A stretch of DNA of 64,000 nt from Streptomyces katrae (GTDB lineage Bacteria > Actinomycetota > Actinomycetes > Streptomycetales > Streptomycetaceae). Position numbers and translations under genes: made by a program. Each line of letters begins with the position of its first letter. Position 1 is the stretch's first letter. The notes beneath the pieces are model-generated. The model made no database searches. It worked only from the letters and a program-made list of their open reading frames with translations, and was not told where the DNA came from. The stretch covers positions 221,770 to 285,769 of the forward strand of contig NZ_JNZY01000004.1 in NCBI RefSeq assembly GCF_000717655.1, in the 5' to 3' direction. Below are positions 1 through 9,132 of this stretch, piece after piece.

Positions 1-819
1 CAGGGTCCGGGTGAAGTCGAGGAACTCCTCCTCCCCGGTCGGCGGGGCGTGCTCGCCGTTGCCGGTCAGCGTCGCCAGCCAGCGGCCGTCGTCCTGGGAC
101 ACCAGCACGCCGCCGCGCGGATTCCCGGGTCGGCCCTGGACGTAGATCCCCTGCCAGCGGCGCGTGGGATCCGGCGGGATCTCGTAGTAGCGGCTGGAGT
201 ACCCGAGGTGCGAGTCGTAGCGGGTGGTCGCCGGCGCCGGGTGGCCGAGGGCGGCGAGCCAGGCCGGGGCCCGGGAGGTCCGCCCGGTCGCGTCGACCAC
301 GAAGCGGGCGGGCAGCGGGCCGCCCTCGCGCAGCCGCACGCCGGTGACCGAGCGGCCGTCGGGCCCGGCGACGAGGCCGGTCACCATCGAGCCGGAGCGG
401 ACCCGGATGCGCTCGTCCCGCAGCACCTCCCTGCGGACCGTCCAGTCGATCAGCTCCCGGCTGCCGACCAGGATCCGGGACCCCGGAACCGGGTGGAACC
501 AGTCGGCCGGGCTCAGCCACAGGAAGTCCCGCGGCGTCTCCATCAGGGCCGCCCCGGCCGCCAGCAGCTCCCTGGTGACCCCGGGCAGCAGCTCCTCCAT
601 CAGCTCCAGGCCCCGGGACCACAGCACGTGCACGTGCCGGGACTGCGGCACACCGGGCCGGAAGGCCGGTCCGGTGTCGGGCAGTTCGTCCCGCTCCACC
701 ACGGTCACGCGTGCGAACCGCTGGGCGAGTGCCCGCGCCGCCAGCAGCCCCGCCAGGCCCGCGCCGAGGACCACGGCGTGGTCGTGGGCTTCTGGGTGGT
801 TGTCCGTGTCGTCGTCCAT
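1..819 (-). CDS. FAD-dependent oxidoreductase (monooxygenase type), 3' end cut off by window
   Basis: The 273 visible codons begin at an ATG (817-819 on the minus strand) and run off the left edge without a stop. Residues about 15-35 form a dinucleotide-binding fold with the motif VVLGAGLAGLLAARAL, followed by an acidic residue pair (VVERDELP) that would bind the FAD ribose. A later DATGR segment near residue 165 matches the second FAD-contact motif of aromatic hydroxylase-like flavoproteins. The substrate cannot be told. It is divergent from nothing visible and shares orientation with the dehydrogenase gene at 930-1862, 110 bases upstream, so the two may be cotranscribed. Function beyond the flavoprotein fold is inference. 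Confidence 0.75.
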   Translation of the reverse strand, partial: MDDDTDNHPEAHDHAVVLGAGLAGLLAARALAQRFARVTVVERDELPDTGPAFRPGVPQSRHVHVLWSRGLELMEELLPGVTRELLAAGAALMETPRDFLWLSPADWFHPVPGSRILVGSRELIDWTVRREVLRDERIRVRSGSMVTGLVAGPDGRSVTGVRLREGGPLPARFVVDATGRTSRAPAWLAALGHPAPATTRYDSHLGYSSRYYEIPPDPTRRWQGIYVQGRPGNPRGGVLVSQDDGRWLATLTGNGEHAPPTGEEEFLDFTRTL

Positions 820-929
820 GGCGCCGAGTCTCCCGTGGCGGGTGCACCCGGGATCAGGTCCCGCCCGGGGCGCCCCGGGGCACCCCGGGGGCGGACGGGC
901 TCACGGCGGGGCGCCCGGCCGGGATCGAC

Positions 930-1862
930 TCAGCGTGCGAGGGAGCCGTACGGGACCGAGGTGAGCTTCTCCGAGGCCGCCCAGAGGCGTTCGCCGGAGG
1001 CGTCGTCCAGGGTCCACTTGGCCCGCCAGGAGCGGACGGGCGCTCCGCGCCAGCCGAACCGCGGTCCGTAGAAGGCGTCGGGCCGCACCCCCGGCGCGGT
1101 GGCCGCGTACAGCGTGGGCAGCGCCCCGGAGGCCGCGGACTGGGCGAGGACGGCGGCGCCGGCCCCCATCAGCCGGGACATGGGCCGGTGACCCTCCTGG
1201 CGCGACGCCCCGACGTGCAGGTTGGTCGAGGCGTAGCCGGGGTGCGCGGCGGCCGCGACGATCCCGGAGCCGGCGGCTTCGAGGCGGCGGGCCAGTTCGT
1301 GGGTGAAGAGCAGGTTGGCGGTCTTGGAGCGGCCGTACGCGATCCAGCGCCGGTAGCGGTGCTCGCTGTTCAGGTCGTCTATGTCGACGTCGCCGAGCGC
1401 GTGGAACCCGCTGGAGACGGTGACGATCCGGGCGCCGGGGGCGGCGGCCAGCAGCTGCGGCAGGAGCAGTCCCGTCAGGGCGAAGTGGCCGAGGTGGTTG
1501 ACCCCGAACTGGGTCTCGAACCCGTCGGCGGTCCGCCGGGACGGCAGGGCCATCACGCCCGCGTTGTTCACCAGCAGGTCGAGGGACGGCCGGCGCTGTC
1601 CGCACGCCTTCGCGAACTCCCGCACGGAGCCCAGGTCGGCCAGGTCCAGCGGCAGGAACTCCACTTCGGCACCGGGGACTTCGGCGCGCAGCCGCACCGC
1701 CGCGGCCCGGCCGCGCGCCGCGCTGCGGCAGGCCAGCACCACGTCGGCGCCGCGCCGGGCGAGCTCCCGGGCGGCGACGTAGCCGATACCGCTGTTGGCG
1801 CCCGTGACGACGGCGGTCCGGCCGCTCTGGCCGGGGATGTTCTCGGCGTTCCAGCCAGGCAT
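930..1862 (-). CDS. Short-chain dehydrogenase/reductase (SDR)
   Basis: A 310-residue classical-to-extended SDR. The cofactor motif TGANSGIG is at residues 20-27, the structural NNAG follows in the middle of the chain, and the catalytic pair lies in YGRSK. This arrangement and the length resemble the protochlorophyllide-reductase/retinol-dehydrogenase-like SDRs common in Streptomyces; no photosynthetic role is implied. NADP(H) preference is suggested by the basic residues in LACRSAARGR after strand two. Substrate is unknown. The ATG at 1862 is preceded on the minus strand by GCGAGGGAGC, a good ribosome binding site. It is divergent from cobL with about 150 bases between them. Confidence 0.85.
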   Translation of the reverse strand: MPGWNAENIPGQSGRTAVVTGANSGIGYVAARELARRGADVVLACRSAARGRAAAVRLRAEVPGAEVEFLPLDLADLGSVREFAKACGQRRPSLDLLVNNAGVMALPSRRTADGFETQFGVNHLGHFALTGLLLPQLLAAAPGARIVTVSSGFHALGDVDIDDLNSEHRYRRWIAYGRSKTANLLFTHELARRLEAAGSGIVAAAAHPGYASTNLHVGASRQEGHRPMSRLMGAGAAVLAQSAASGALPTLYAATAPGVRPDAFYGPRFGWRGAPVRSWRAKWTLDDASGERLWAASEKLTSVPYGSLAR

Positions 1863-2016
1863 GTGGGCTCCCTCGCGAGGTGGTCGAGCGACGCGGCTAC
1901 GGTGGGGTTACCGAGGGTAGACCTCGTCCTCCGCGGGGGTGGGGCCGGGGGCCGCTCCCCCGGCCAGTAGGCTGCGGGTCCACCCGCTCCCTTCCCGTTC
2001 CCCGAGGTACCGCGCA

Positions 2017-3312
2017 GTGAGCTCCGCACCGCCCCCCATGCCCGTCTCGGTCGTCGGCCTCGGCGCCGACGGCTGGGCCGGGCTCACCGCCGCCGCGCGG
2101 GCCGCGCTGACCGGGGCCGAGGTGCTGATCGGCGGGCCGCGGCAGCTGGACCTGCTGCCGGCCGACGAGTGCACCGGCGAGCGGGTGGCGTGGCCGAGCC
2201 CGCTGCGGCCCGCCGTGCCGAAGCTGATGGCCGCGCACGCGGGGCACCGGATCGCGGTGCTGGCGAGCGGCGACCCCATGTTCTACGGGATCGGCCGGGC
2301 CCTGGCGCAGGAGCTCGGGCCGGACGCCCTGCGGGTCCACCCGCACCCCTCGTCGGTGTCGTACGCCTGTGCCCGCCTGGGCTGGCCGGTGGAGGAGACC
2401 GAGGTGGTCACGGTCGTCGGCCGCCCGGTGGCCCGGCTCGCGGCCGCGCTGTACGAGGGGCGGCGGGTGCTGGTGCTCAGCGCCGGAGCGGCGACCCCGA
2501 ACGAGATCGCTGCTCTGCTCCGAGAGCGGGGCTTCGGCCCGAGCCGGATGCGGGTGCTGGAGCAGCTCGGCTCCGAGCGCGAGGACGCGTACGAGGGAGA
2601 GGCCGACGGCTGGGACCACGCGCCCGGCGATCCGCTCAACGTGGTCGCCGTGGACTGCCGCCGCGACCGGGACACCCGGGTCCCGCGGCTCGGCGCGACC
2701 CCCGGGCTGCCCGACACCGCGTACGAGCACGACGGCCAGCTCACCAAGCGCCACGTACGGGCCGCGACCCTGTGCGCCCTCGCCCCGGCCCCCGGCGAGC
2801 TGCTGTGGGACATCGGCGGCGGCTCCGGCTCCATCGGCATCGAGTGGATGCGCACGCACCCCTCCTGCCGCGCGGTGGCCGTGGAGCGCGTCCCGGCGCG
2901 CGCGGCCCGAATCACCCGCAACGCGGCGGCGCTCGGCGTCCCGGGGCTGCGCGTGGTCACCGGCGCCGCTCCCGAGGCCCTCGCCGGACTCCCGGCCCCC
3001 GACGCGGTGTTCATCGGCGGCGGGCTGACCGCGCCGGGCCTGCTGGACGCGGCCTGGGCGGCCCTGGCCCCGGGCGGCCGGCTGGTGGTCAACACCGTGA
3101 CCCTGGAGTCGGAGGCGGTCCTCACCGAGCGCTACCGGCGCCACGGCGGCGACCTGGTCAAGCTCGCCGTCGCGCACGCGGTGCCGGTCGGCGGTTTCAC
3201 GGGCTGGCGCCAGGCGATGCCGGTCACGCAGTGGTCCGTGACCAAGCCCTGGCCGCGACCCCAGGACCCCACCGAAGCAGACGCAGAGAACGAAAAGGAC
3301 CAAGCGACATGA
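2017..3312 (+). CDS. cobL: Precorrin-6Y C5,15-methyltransferase (decarboxylating), CbiE-CbiT fusion
   Basis: Two-domain enzyme of the corrin pathway: the N-terminal half is a tetrapyrrole methylase (CbiE type; VVGLGADGW, later LASGDPMFYGIG) and the C-terminal half is a class I SAM methyltransferase/decarboxylase (CbiT type; DIGGGSGSIGIEWMR). It methylates C5 and C15 of precorrin-6Y and decarboxylates the C12 acetate. The start is taken as GTG 2017 because GAGG at 2004-2007 is well spaced; ATG 2038 is an alternative, and the longer reading from 1939 has no supporting site. Its stop overlaps the cobM start (ATGA at 3309-3312), so it heads a cobL-cobM-cobK operon. About 431 residues, normal for the fused enzyme. 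Confidence 0.93.
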   Translation: MSSAPPPMPVSVVGLGADGWAGLTAAARAALTGAEVLIGGPRQLDLLPADECTGERVAWPSPLRPAVPKLMAAHAGHRIAVLASGDPMFYGIGRALAQELGPDALRVHPHPSSVSYACARLGWPVEETEVVTVVGRPVARLAAALYEGRRVLVLSAGAATPNEIAALLRERGFGPSRMRVLEQLGSEREDAYEGEADGWDHAPGDPLNVVAVDCRRDRDTRVPRLGATPGLPDTAYEHDGQLTKRHVRAATLCALAPAPGELLWDIGGGSGSIGIEWMRTHPSCRAVAVERVPARAARITRNAAALGVPGLRVVTGAAPEALAGLPAPDAVFIGGGLTAPGLLDAAWAALAPGGRLVVNTVTLESEAVLTERYRRHGGDLVKLAVAHAVPVGGFTGWRQAMPVTQWSVTKPWPRPQDPTEADAENEKDQAT

Positions 3313-4058
3313 CCGTGTACTTCATCGGTGCGGGCCCCGGCGCCGCCGACCTCATCACGGTGCGCGGTGCCCGGACGCTGGCCGCCGCCCCGGTCTGCCT
3401 GTACGCGGGCAGTCTCGTCCCGCGCGAACTGCTGGCGGAGTGCCCGCCGGACGCCCGTCTGGTCGACACCTCGCAGCTGAACCTCGACGAGATCATCGCC
3501 GAGTGCGTACGGGCCCATGCGGCGGGCGAGGACGTGGCGCGGCTCCACTCGGGCGACCCGTCGATCTTCAGCGCGGTCGCGGAGCAGATGCGGCGGCTGG
3601 ATGCGGCCGGCATCCCGTACGAAGTGGTGCCCGGCGTCCCGGCGTTCGCCGCGGCCGCGGCCGCGCTGAAGCGGGAGCTGACGGTCCCCACCGTCGGCCA
3701 GACCGTGATCCTGACCCGGATCGCCCAGCAGGCCACCCCGATGCCGCCCGGCGAGGACCTGGCCACGCTCGGCCGCAGCGGCGCGCTGCTGGTCCTGCAC
3801 CTTGCCACGCGCTACGTGGACCGGGTCGTCGCCGAACTGCTGCCGCACTACGGGGCCGAGTGCCCGGTGGCGGTGGTTGCGATGGCCAGCCGCCCCGACG
3901 AGCTGATCCTGCGCGGCACGCTGGCCGGCATCGCGGCGCAGGTGAAGGAGGCGGGCCTGGTCCGCACCGCGGTCATCGTGGTGGGCCGCACGCTCGGCGC
4001 CGAGCAGTTCCGCGACAGCCACCTGTACTCCCCCGAGCGCGACCGGCATGTCTGCTGA
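3309..4058 (+). CDS. cobM: Precorrin-4 C11-methyltransferase
   Basis: A 249-residue tetrapyrrole methylase that moves a SAM methyl group onto C11 of precorrin-4. Family motifs are present: GAGPGAADLIT at residues 7-17, HSGDPSIFSA in the SAM-binding P-loop-like region, and PGVPAFAAAAA. The length is typical. The gene starts inside the cobL stop (ATGA) and ends inside the start of cobK, so translation is probably coupled through all three genes. Nothing unusual was seen. Confidence 0.93.
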   Translation: MTVYFIGAGPGAADLITVRGARTLAAAPVCLYAGSLVPRELLAECPPDARLVDTSQLNLDEIIAECVRAHAAGEDVARLHSGDPSIFSAVAEQMRRLDAAGIPYEVVPGVPAFAAAAAALKRELTVPTVGQTVILTRIAQQATPMPPGEDLATLGRSGALLVLHLATRYVDRVVAELLPHYGAECPVAVVAMASRPDELILRGTLAGIAAQVKEAGLVRTAVIVVGRTLGAEQFRDSHLYSPERDRHVC

Positions 4059-4809
4059 CGGGGCTCGGGCTCACGTCCTGATCCTGGGCGGTACGACGGA
4101 GGCCCGCCGCCTCGCGCAGGCGCTGGCGTCCCGCCCGGCGTACCGCGTGACCACCTCGCTCGCGGGCCGGGTCTCCGCACCCGTGCTGCCGCCCGGCGAG
4201 GTGCGGATCGGCGGCTTCGGCGGCCCCGAGGGGCTGGCGGCCTGGATCACCGGCCACCGGGTCTCGCACCTGGTCGACGCCACGCATCCCTTCGCGGAGC
4301 GGATGAGCTTCAACGCGGCCCGGGCTGCGTCGCTTTCGGGCGTCCCGCTGCTCGCGCTGCGCCGCCCCGGCTGGTCCCCCGGGCCGGGGGACGACTGGCA
4401 GTTCGCCGGCTCGCTCGCCGAGGCGGCCGTACGGCTTCCGGAACTCGGCGGCCGGGCCTTCCTGACCACCGGCCGCATGGGCCTGCACACGTTCGCACAC
4501 CTCGCCGACACGTGGTTCCTGGTGCGTTCCGTGGACCCGCCGGACCCACCGGTGCCGCCGCGCCTCGAAGTCCTGCTCGCCCGCGGCCCGTTCACCCTGG
4601 AAGACGAACGGGAGCTGCTCGCCCGCCACCGGATCGACGTCCTGGTCACCAAGGACAGCGGCGGCTCCGCGACCGCCCCCAAACTCACCGCGGCCCGCGA
4701 AGCCGGCATCCCGGTCCTGGTCGTCCGCAGGCCCCCTGTCCCGGAAGGCGTTGCGGAGGCGGAGTGCCCGCAGGCGGCCCTGGAGTGGCTCGCGGGAACC
4801 CCGGGGTAG
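4048..4809 (+). CDS. cobK: Precorrin-6A reductase
   Basis: A 253-residue protein with the N-terminal HVLILGGTTEARRLA motif of CobK/CbiJ reductases, the central DATHPFAERMSFNA segment, and the C-terminal VTKDSGGSAT signature that ends the family fold. It uses NADPH to reduce precorrin-6A, the substrate step before CobL. The ATG at 4048 lies 11 bases before the cobM stop. It closes the cobL-cobM-cobK unit. No paired hairpin with a T run follows, so the transcript may continue into the next gene 44 bases downstream. Confidence 0.92.
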   Translation: MSADGARAHVLILGGTTEARRLAQALASRPAYRVTTSLAGRVSAPVLPPGEVRIGGFGGPEGLAAWITGHRVSHLVDATHPFAERMSFNAARAASLSGVPLLALRRPGWSPGPGDDWQFAGSLAEAAVRLPELGGRAFLTTGRMGLHTFAHLADTWFLVRSVDPPDPPVPPRLEVLLARGPFTLEDERELLARHRIDVLVTKDSGGSATAPKLTAAREAGIPVLVVRRPPVPEGVAEAECPQAALEWLAGTPG

Positions 4810-4853
4810 ACCCCGCCCGGCCGTTGTCGGAGGGGTCTCCTACTCTCGTCGGC

Positions 4854-5522
4854 ATGAGCACCACCACTCTGCTGATCCACAGCGGCTCCGCCGCACCCGA
4901 TGCCCCGGTCACCCGCGTCGGCGGCCTTCCGCTGGCGCCCGCCGGCACGCAGTGGCCCACTTGTACGACCTGCTCGGGGCCGCTCCAGTTCATCGCGCAC
5001 ATAGTCCTCGACGGCGGGCGCGGGGTCCTCGCCGTCTTCATGTGCGCGAACGATCCCGGCAGTTGCGAGGACTGGAGCGCAACGTCCGGCGGCAACAGGG
5101 CCTACCTCTTCCCGCCGACCGGGCTGGTGCCGGTACCGCTGCCCCCACTCCCCACCGCCGAGGACGCGGACGACGAGGACGAGGACGACGAGGACGAGGA
5201 CGAGGACGTTCGGCAGCTCGGGGCGGTCCGTACCGTCGAGCGGGTGACCATGGCCGAGCCGGAGTACCGGGCCGCCTCCAAGGCCTGGTCCGAGCGGAGC
5301 GGGCGCCCGACGAGCCACGTCCTCGGACAGCTCGGCGGCACCCCCGGCTGGCTTCAGAACGACGAGACGCCCGACTGCACGGGCTGCGGCCGCCCGATGG
5401 AGTTCGTCGCCCGGCTGGAGGAGGGTCCGGACCCCCTCACCGCCCCCAACTTCGGCTCCGGCAGCGCCTATGCGCACGCCTGCGCGCCCTGCGGCCGGGC
5501 GGCGTTCCTCTGGCAATGCTGA
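4854..5522 (+). CDS. YwqG/DUF1963-like protein with zinc-ribbon cysteines and an acidic tract
   Basis: A 222-residue protein, start ATG 4854 preceded by GGAGGGG at 4830-4836 (somewhat long spacing). The N-terminal part (TRVGGLPLAPAGTQWP then PLQFIAHI) follows the pattern of YwqG/DUF1963 proteins. Three CxxC pairs (CTTC, CTGC, CAPC) suggest bound zinc. Around residues 104-119 is an almost pure Asp/Glu run that divides the protein into two similar halves, each with CxxC followed by a P(L/M)(Q/E)F segment. This looks like an internal duplication. Function is unknown in this family. It lies between two cob units and converges on cobIJ, but nothing in it points to cobalamin metabolism. Confidence 0.75.
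   Translation: MSTTTLLIHSGSAAPDAPVTRVGGLPLAPAGTQWPTCTTCSGPLQFIAHIVLDGGRGVLAVFMCANDPGSCEDWSATSGGNRAYLFPPTGLVPVPLPPLPTAEDADDEDEDDEDEDEDVRQLGAVRTVERVTMAEPEYRAASKAWSERSGRPTSHVLGQLGGTPGWLQNDETPDCTGCGRPMEFVARLEEGPDPLTAPNFGSGSAYAHACAPCGRAAFLWQC
5170..5208 (+). repeat. GAC/GAG simple-sequence tract coding Asp/Glu run
   Basis: About 39 bases of alternating GACGAG/GACGAC units encode the acidic run in the preceding gene. In-frame slippage would change the linker length by whole residues. Confidence 0.7.
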
Positions 5523-5544
5523 GGAGGGCCGCCCGGCCCGCCGG

Positions 5545-7050
5545 TCAGGCCTCCGGGTAGCGGCGCGGGGTCCAGGTGATCCGGGAGCCGTCCGGCCGCT
5601 CCGTGACCTGGGTCTGCGAGGAGCCGATCAGCAGGATGGTCCGCATGTCCACCTCGGACGGCTCCAGTTCGCCGAGCGGGAGGATGCGGACCGACTGCTG
5701 CGGGCCGCCCACGTCGCGGGCGACCACGACCGGCGTCTGCGGCGAACGCAGCTCCAGCAGCAGCTCCTTGGCCTGGGCGACCTGCCAGGTCCGGCTGCGC
5801 GAGCCCGGGTTGTACAGGGCGAGCACGAGGTCCGCCGCTGCGGCGGCGCGCAGCCGCTCCGCGATGACCTCCCACGGCTTGAGCCGGTCCGACAGGGAGA
5901 TCGTCGCGTAGTCGTGGCCGAGCGGTGCCCCGGCCGCGGCGGCTGCCGCGTTGGCGGCGGTCACCCCCGGCAGGACCCGTACGGGCACGTCCTTGTACTC
6001 CGGCTGCCCGGCGACCTCCAGGACGGCGGTGGCCATGGCGAAGACGCCCGGATCGCCGCCGGAGACCACGACGACCCGCTGGCCGCGGCGGGCGAGGTCG
6101 AGCGCGAACTCGGCGCGCTCCGACTCGACCTTGTTGTCGGAGCCGTGCCGGACCTGGCCCGGCCTCACGGGTACGCGGTCCAGGTACGTGGTGTACCCGA
6201 CGAGCACCTCGGCGTCGGCCAGCGCCCGCCGGGTTTCGGGGGTGAGCCAGAGGGGTCCGGCCGGCCCGGTGCCGACGACGGCGACCTCGCCGGGGCCGGA
6301 CGGCACGCTGCCCGGGTTGCCGATGCGGCTGGGCACGACGGCGACGGCGAAGTACGGCACGCTCTCGGGGTCGGTGTCGGCGAGGACGCCGGTCCGCTCG
6401 CCCGCCATCGTCGCGCGCTCGACGTACCGGGCCTCGGCGAGGCGGCCGCTGCCCTCCATGGCCCGGCGCACGGCGGGGAAGGTACGGCCGAGCTTCATCA
6501 CGACCGCGGAGTCGGTGGCGGCCAGACGGGCGGTGAGCTCCTCCTCCGGCAGGGTGCCGGGCAGGATCGTCAGCACCTCCTCGCCCTCGACGAGCGGGGT
6601 GCCGAGCCGGGCGGCGGCGGCGCTCACCGAGGTCACCCCGGGGATCACCTCGGCCTCGTACCGGTCGGCGAGCCGCTTGTGCATGTGCATGTACGAGCCG
6701 TAGAAGAGCGGGTCGCCCTCGGCGAGCACGGCGACGGTCCGGCCGGCCTCCAGGTGCGCGGCCAGCCGCGCGGCGGACTCCTCGTAGAACTCCTCCATGG
6801 CCCCCTGGTAGCCGCCGGGGTGGTCGGTGGTCTCGGTGGTGACCGGGTAGACCAGCGGCTCCTCGACGTGGTCCGCGCGCAGGTGCTCGGCGGCGATCGA
6901 GCGCGCGATCGAGCGGCCGTGGCGGGCGCTGTGGTAGGCGACGACGTCCGCCTCGGCGATGACCTGGACGGCCCGGAGGGTCATCAGGGAGGGGTCGCCG
7001 GGCCCGAGCCCGACGCCGTACAGCTTTCCGGTGCTCGTTGCGGCGCTCAT
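5545..7050 (-). CDS. cobIJ: Fused precorrin-2 C20-methyltransferase / precorrin-3B C17-methyltransferase
   Basis: A 501-residue fusion of two tetrapyrrole methylases. Residues about 8-240 are the CobI part (GVGLGPGDPSLMTLRAV, LAEGDPLFYGS); residues about 255-490 are the CobJ part (VVGTGPAGPLWLTPE, VVSGGDPGVFAMA, then the LYNPGSRSRTWQ signature). The first half methylates C20 of precorrin-2; the second methylates C17 with ring contraction of the oxidised substrate made by CobG. The CobI-CobJ fusion is usual in actinobacteria. Its ATG overlaps the cobH stop by four bases, making it the last gene of a cobG-cobH-cobIJ operon that runs toward the YwqG-like gene. Confidence 0.94.
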   Translation of the reverse strand: MSAATSTGKLYGVGLGPGDPSLMTLRAVQVIAEADVVAYHSARHGRSIARSIAAEHLRADHVEEPLVYPVTTETTDHPGGYQGAMEEFYEESAARLAAHLEAGRTVAVLAEGDPLFYGSYMHMHKRLADRYEAEVIPGVTSVSAAAARLGTPLVEGEEVLTILPGTLPEEELTARLAATDSAVVMKLGRTFPAVRRAMEGSGRLAEARYVERATMAGERTGVLADTDPESVPYFAVAVVPSRIGNPGSVPSGPGEVAVVGTGPAGPLWLTPETRRALADAEVLVGYTTYLDRVPVRPGQVRHGSDNKVESERAEFALDLARRGQRVVVVSGGDPGVFAMATAVLEVAGQPEYKDVPVRVLPGVTAANAAAAAAGAPLGHDYATISLSDRLKPWEVIAERLRAAAAADLVLALYNPGSRSRTWQVAQAKELLLELRSPQTPVVVARDVGGPQQSVRILPLGELEPSEVDMRTILLIGSSQTQVTERPDGSRITWTPRRYPEA

Positions 7051-7694
7051 TCTTCCTCGCTCGCGATCGCGTTGACGGCGGCCGCCGCGATGGCGCTGCC
7101 GCCGCGCCGGCCGCGCACGATCAGGTGGTCGAGGCCGGAGGCGTGGGCGGCGAGCGCGTCCTTGGACTCGGCGGCGCCGATGAAGCCGACCGGGACGCCG
7201 ATGACGGCGGCGGGGCGCGGGGCACCCTCCTCGATCATCTCGAGCAGCCGGAACAGCGCGGTCGGCGCGTTGCCGACGGCGATCACGGATCCCTCCAACA
7301 GGCCGCGGTCACGCCAGACTTCCAGGGCTGCGGCGCTGCGCGTGGTGCCCATCTTCGCGGCGAGGGCGGGCACGGCCGGGTCGGAGAGCGTGCAGATCAC
7401 CTCATTGCCTGCGGGCAGCCGCTTGCGGGTGACCCCGCTGGCGACCATCTGCACGTCGCAGAGGATCGGCGCGCCGGCGGTCAGGGCGGCCCGCGCGCGC
7501 AGCACGACGTCGGGGGTGTAGCCGAGGTCCTGGGGCAGGTCGGTCATTCCGCAGGCGTGGATCATGCGTACCGCGACCTGGGCGACGGAGGCGGGCAGCC
7601 CGGAGAGGTCCGCCTCGGCGCGGATCGTGGCAAAGGACTGGCGGTAGATGGCCGCGCCGTCCTTCTCGTACTCGAACACTGTGTACTCGCTCAT
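7047..7694 (-). CDS. cobH: Precorrin-8X methylmutase
   Basis: A 215-residue protein starting MSEYTVFEYEKDG at ATG 7694. The active-site histidine lies in the motif RMIHACGMTD, where CobH enzymes use it to help move the methyl group from C11 to C12, giving hydrogenobyrinate. Other family blocks are ICDVQMVASGVT and the C-terminal GLDHLIVRGRRGGSAI. Both ends overlap neighbours (cobG stop upstream, cobIJ start downstream), which fixes the start and indicates translational coupling. Length is standard. Confidence 0.94.
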   Translation of the reverse strand: MSEYTVFEYEKDGAAIYRQSFATIRAEADLSGLPASVAQVAVRMIHACGMTDLPQDLGYTPDVVLRARAALTAGAPILCDVQMVASGVTRKRLPAGNEVICTLSDPAVPALAAKMGTTRSAAALEVWRDRGLLEGSVIAVGNAPTALFRLLEMIEEGAPRPAAVIGVPVGFIGAAESKDALAAHASGLDHLIVRGRRGGSAIAAAAVNAIASEEE

Positions 7695-9004
7695 TTCTTC
7701 GCTGCGTCGTGGGAGGTGGTGCGGCGTGCGTCCGCGAGGGCCGCGGGAAGTTCGGAGGTCCGGAGGCCGAGGCGCGGGGTGCGGCCGGCCGCGGAGAGGT
7801 CGTACCCCGTGGGGGTGGCGACCACGTCCACCCACGCGGTGCCGCGGGGGTGCCCGCACCGGCGTTCGCATCCGGACCAGTGCACGGGCAGGGGGCCGGT
7901 CGCCCGGGCGACGGCGGCGCGGGCATCGGCCCGTACGTCCGCGAGGGATTTGGCGCAACCGGGGCGCCCGGTACAGGCGGTGACGGACCGCCAGGGGTCG
8001 TCGGGCGCGGTGACCAGCCCGGCCTCGGCGAGGGCGGCCAGTTCCTGCGCCGCGGCGTGCGCGGGCAGGCCGGGGACGACGATGCCGCGCCAGGGGGTCA
8101 GGCGGATACGGCCCGTGGGGCCGGCCAGCAGGCGCCACTGGGCGGTGGTCAGCCGGCCCAGCGGTGCGAGCACGCTGAGTGCGGCGGTGCCGTCGGGGCC
8201 CTGGACGATGCCGGGTTCGGGAGCCGGGGAGCGCCGGGCGTTTCCCCGTCCGACGGTTGCCGCGATCCCGGCGGCGGTCAGTCGCACACCCAACTCATCG
8301 CTACGCAGGGACTGTCCGGCGGGCAGCTCGGCCACCCGCCAGGCCCGGGTGCCCGCTTCCCGGACGGCGTCGAGGAAGTACGCGGCGGCCACGAGGGCGG
8401 CCCGGGGCGCGTCGGCCGCGGCCACGAGAAGGGCGTCCGCGGGGTCGGCCGTCCACAGCAGGGCCCGGTCGGCGTCCAGGGCGGTCAGGTTCACGTCCGC
8501 GGCGAGCGAGGTGACGTCGCCGCGGCCGTCGTCGAGGGCGAACAGGAAGCGGCCGGACAGCCCGGCCGCGGGCGCGCTCGCACACAGCAGCCGGTCCAGC
8601 TCCGCGACCCAGGGCGCCACGTCGGGCAGGCCGAGCCCGTCGAGGCCGGTCAGCGGCGAGGCCACGATGTTGCGGACCCGCTCGTGGGTGGGCGCGGGCA
8701 GCAGGCCGGCGCGGACCAGCACGGACTGCAGCTCGCCGCCGCAGCTCGCCCCGAGTCCGCGCAGTTGCGCATTGCCGCGCGAGGTCAGGTCGATGTGCCC
8801 GTCGCCGAGCCGGTCCGCGGCGTCGGCCAGCAGCAGGGCCGCGTCCGCGTCGAGCATCCCGCCGGGTACCCGGACCCGGGCCAGGAACCCGTCGTCCGCG
8901 GCGTGCAGCCGCAGCGCACCGGGGCAGGCGTCACCGCGGTCGCGTATGACGGGTTCGTCCCGCGGTGCGGCGGAAGGGGGCTGGGGCGGCATGGCGGCGA
9001 GCAT
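7691..9004 (-). CDS. cobG: Precorrin-3B synthase
   Basis: A 437-residue homologue of sulfite/nitrite reductases that hydroxylates precorrin-3A using O2, the ring-contraction priming step of the aerobic pathway. The ferredoxin-like half domains are visible, and the metal-binding cysteines are in TACTGRPGCAKS and SGCERRCGHP near the C terminus. I place the start at ATG 9004, preceded by GGGGGAA; GTG 9010 is possible, while the reading from 9145 would run into the cobN promoter. Presence of cobG indicates the O2-dependent route. First gene of the cobG-cobH-cobIJ operon, divergent from cobN. Confidence 0.9.
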   Translation of the reverse strand: MLAAMPPQPPSAAPRDEPVIRDRGDACPGALRLHAADDGFLARVRVPGGMLDADAALLLADAADRLGDGHIDLTSRGNAQLRGLGASCGGELQSVLVRAGLLPAPTHERVRNIVASPLTGLDGLGLPDVAPWVAELDRLLCASAPAAGLSGRFLFALDDGRGDVTSLAADVNLTALDADRALLWTADPADALLVAAADAPRAALVAAAYFLDAVREAGTRAWRVAELPAGQSLRSDELGVRLTAAGIAATVGRGNARRSPAPEPGIVQGPDGTAALSVLAPLGRLTTAQWRLLAGPTGRIRLTPWRGIVVPGLPAHAAAQELAALAEAGLVTAPDDPWRSVTACTGRPGCAKSLADVRADARAAVARATGPLPVHWSGCERRCGHPRGTAWVDVVATPTGYDLSAAGRTPRLGLRTSELPAALADARRTTSHDAAKK

Positions 9005-9121
9005 ACCCACGATTCCCCCGCCCCGGCCTGTGGCCGTCACCACCCGCCCCGTTCCGCGCAGCGGTCGTGCGCGGGCGGGCGGCGCGGACCACCCCCACTC
9101 CCGGTCGGGGAGATCGCCACC

Positions 9122-9127
9122 TAAGAT
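9122..9127 (+). promoter_or_regulatory. Putative -10 element for cobN
   Basis: TAAGAT lies about six bases before the first base of the riboswitch closing helix at 9133, exactly where transcription should begin. No clear -35 hexamer is visible, which is common for Streptomyces promoters. Confidence 0.4.
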
Positions 9128-9132
9128 GACCA

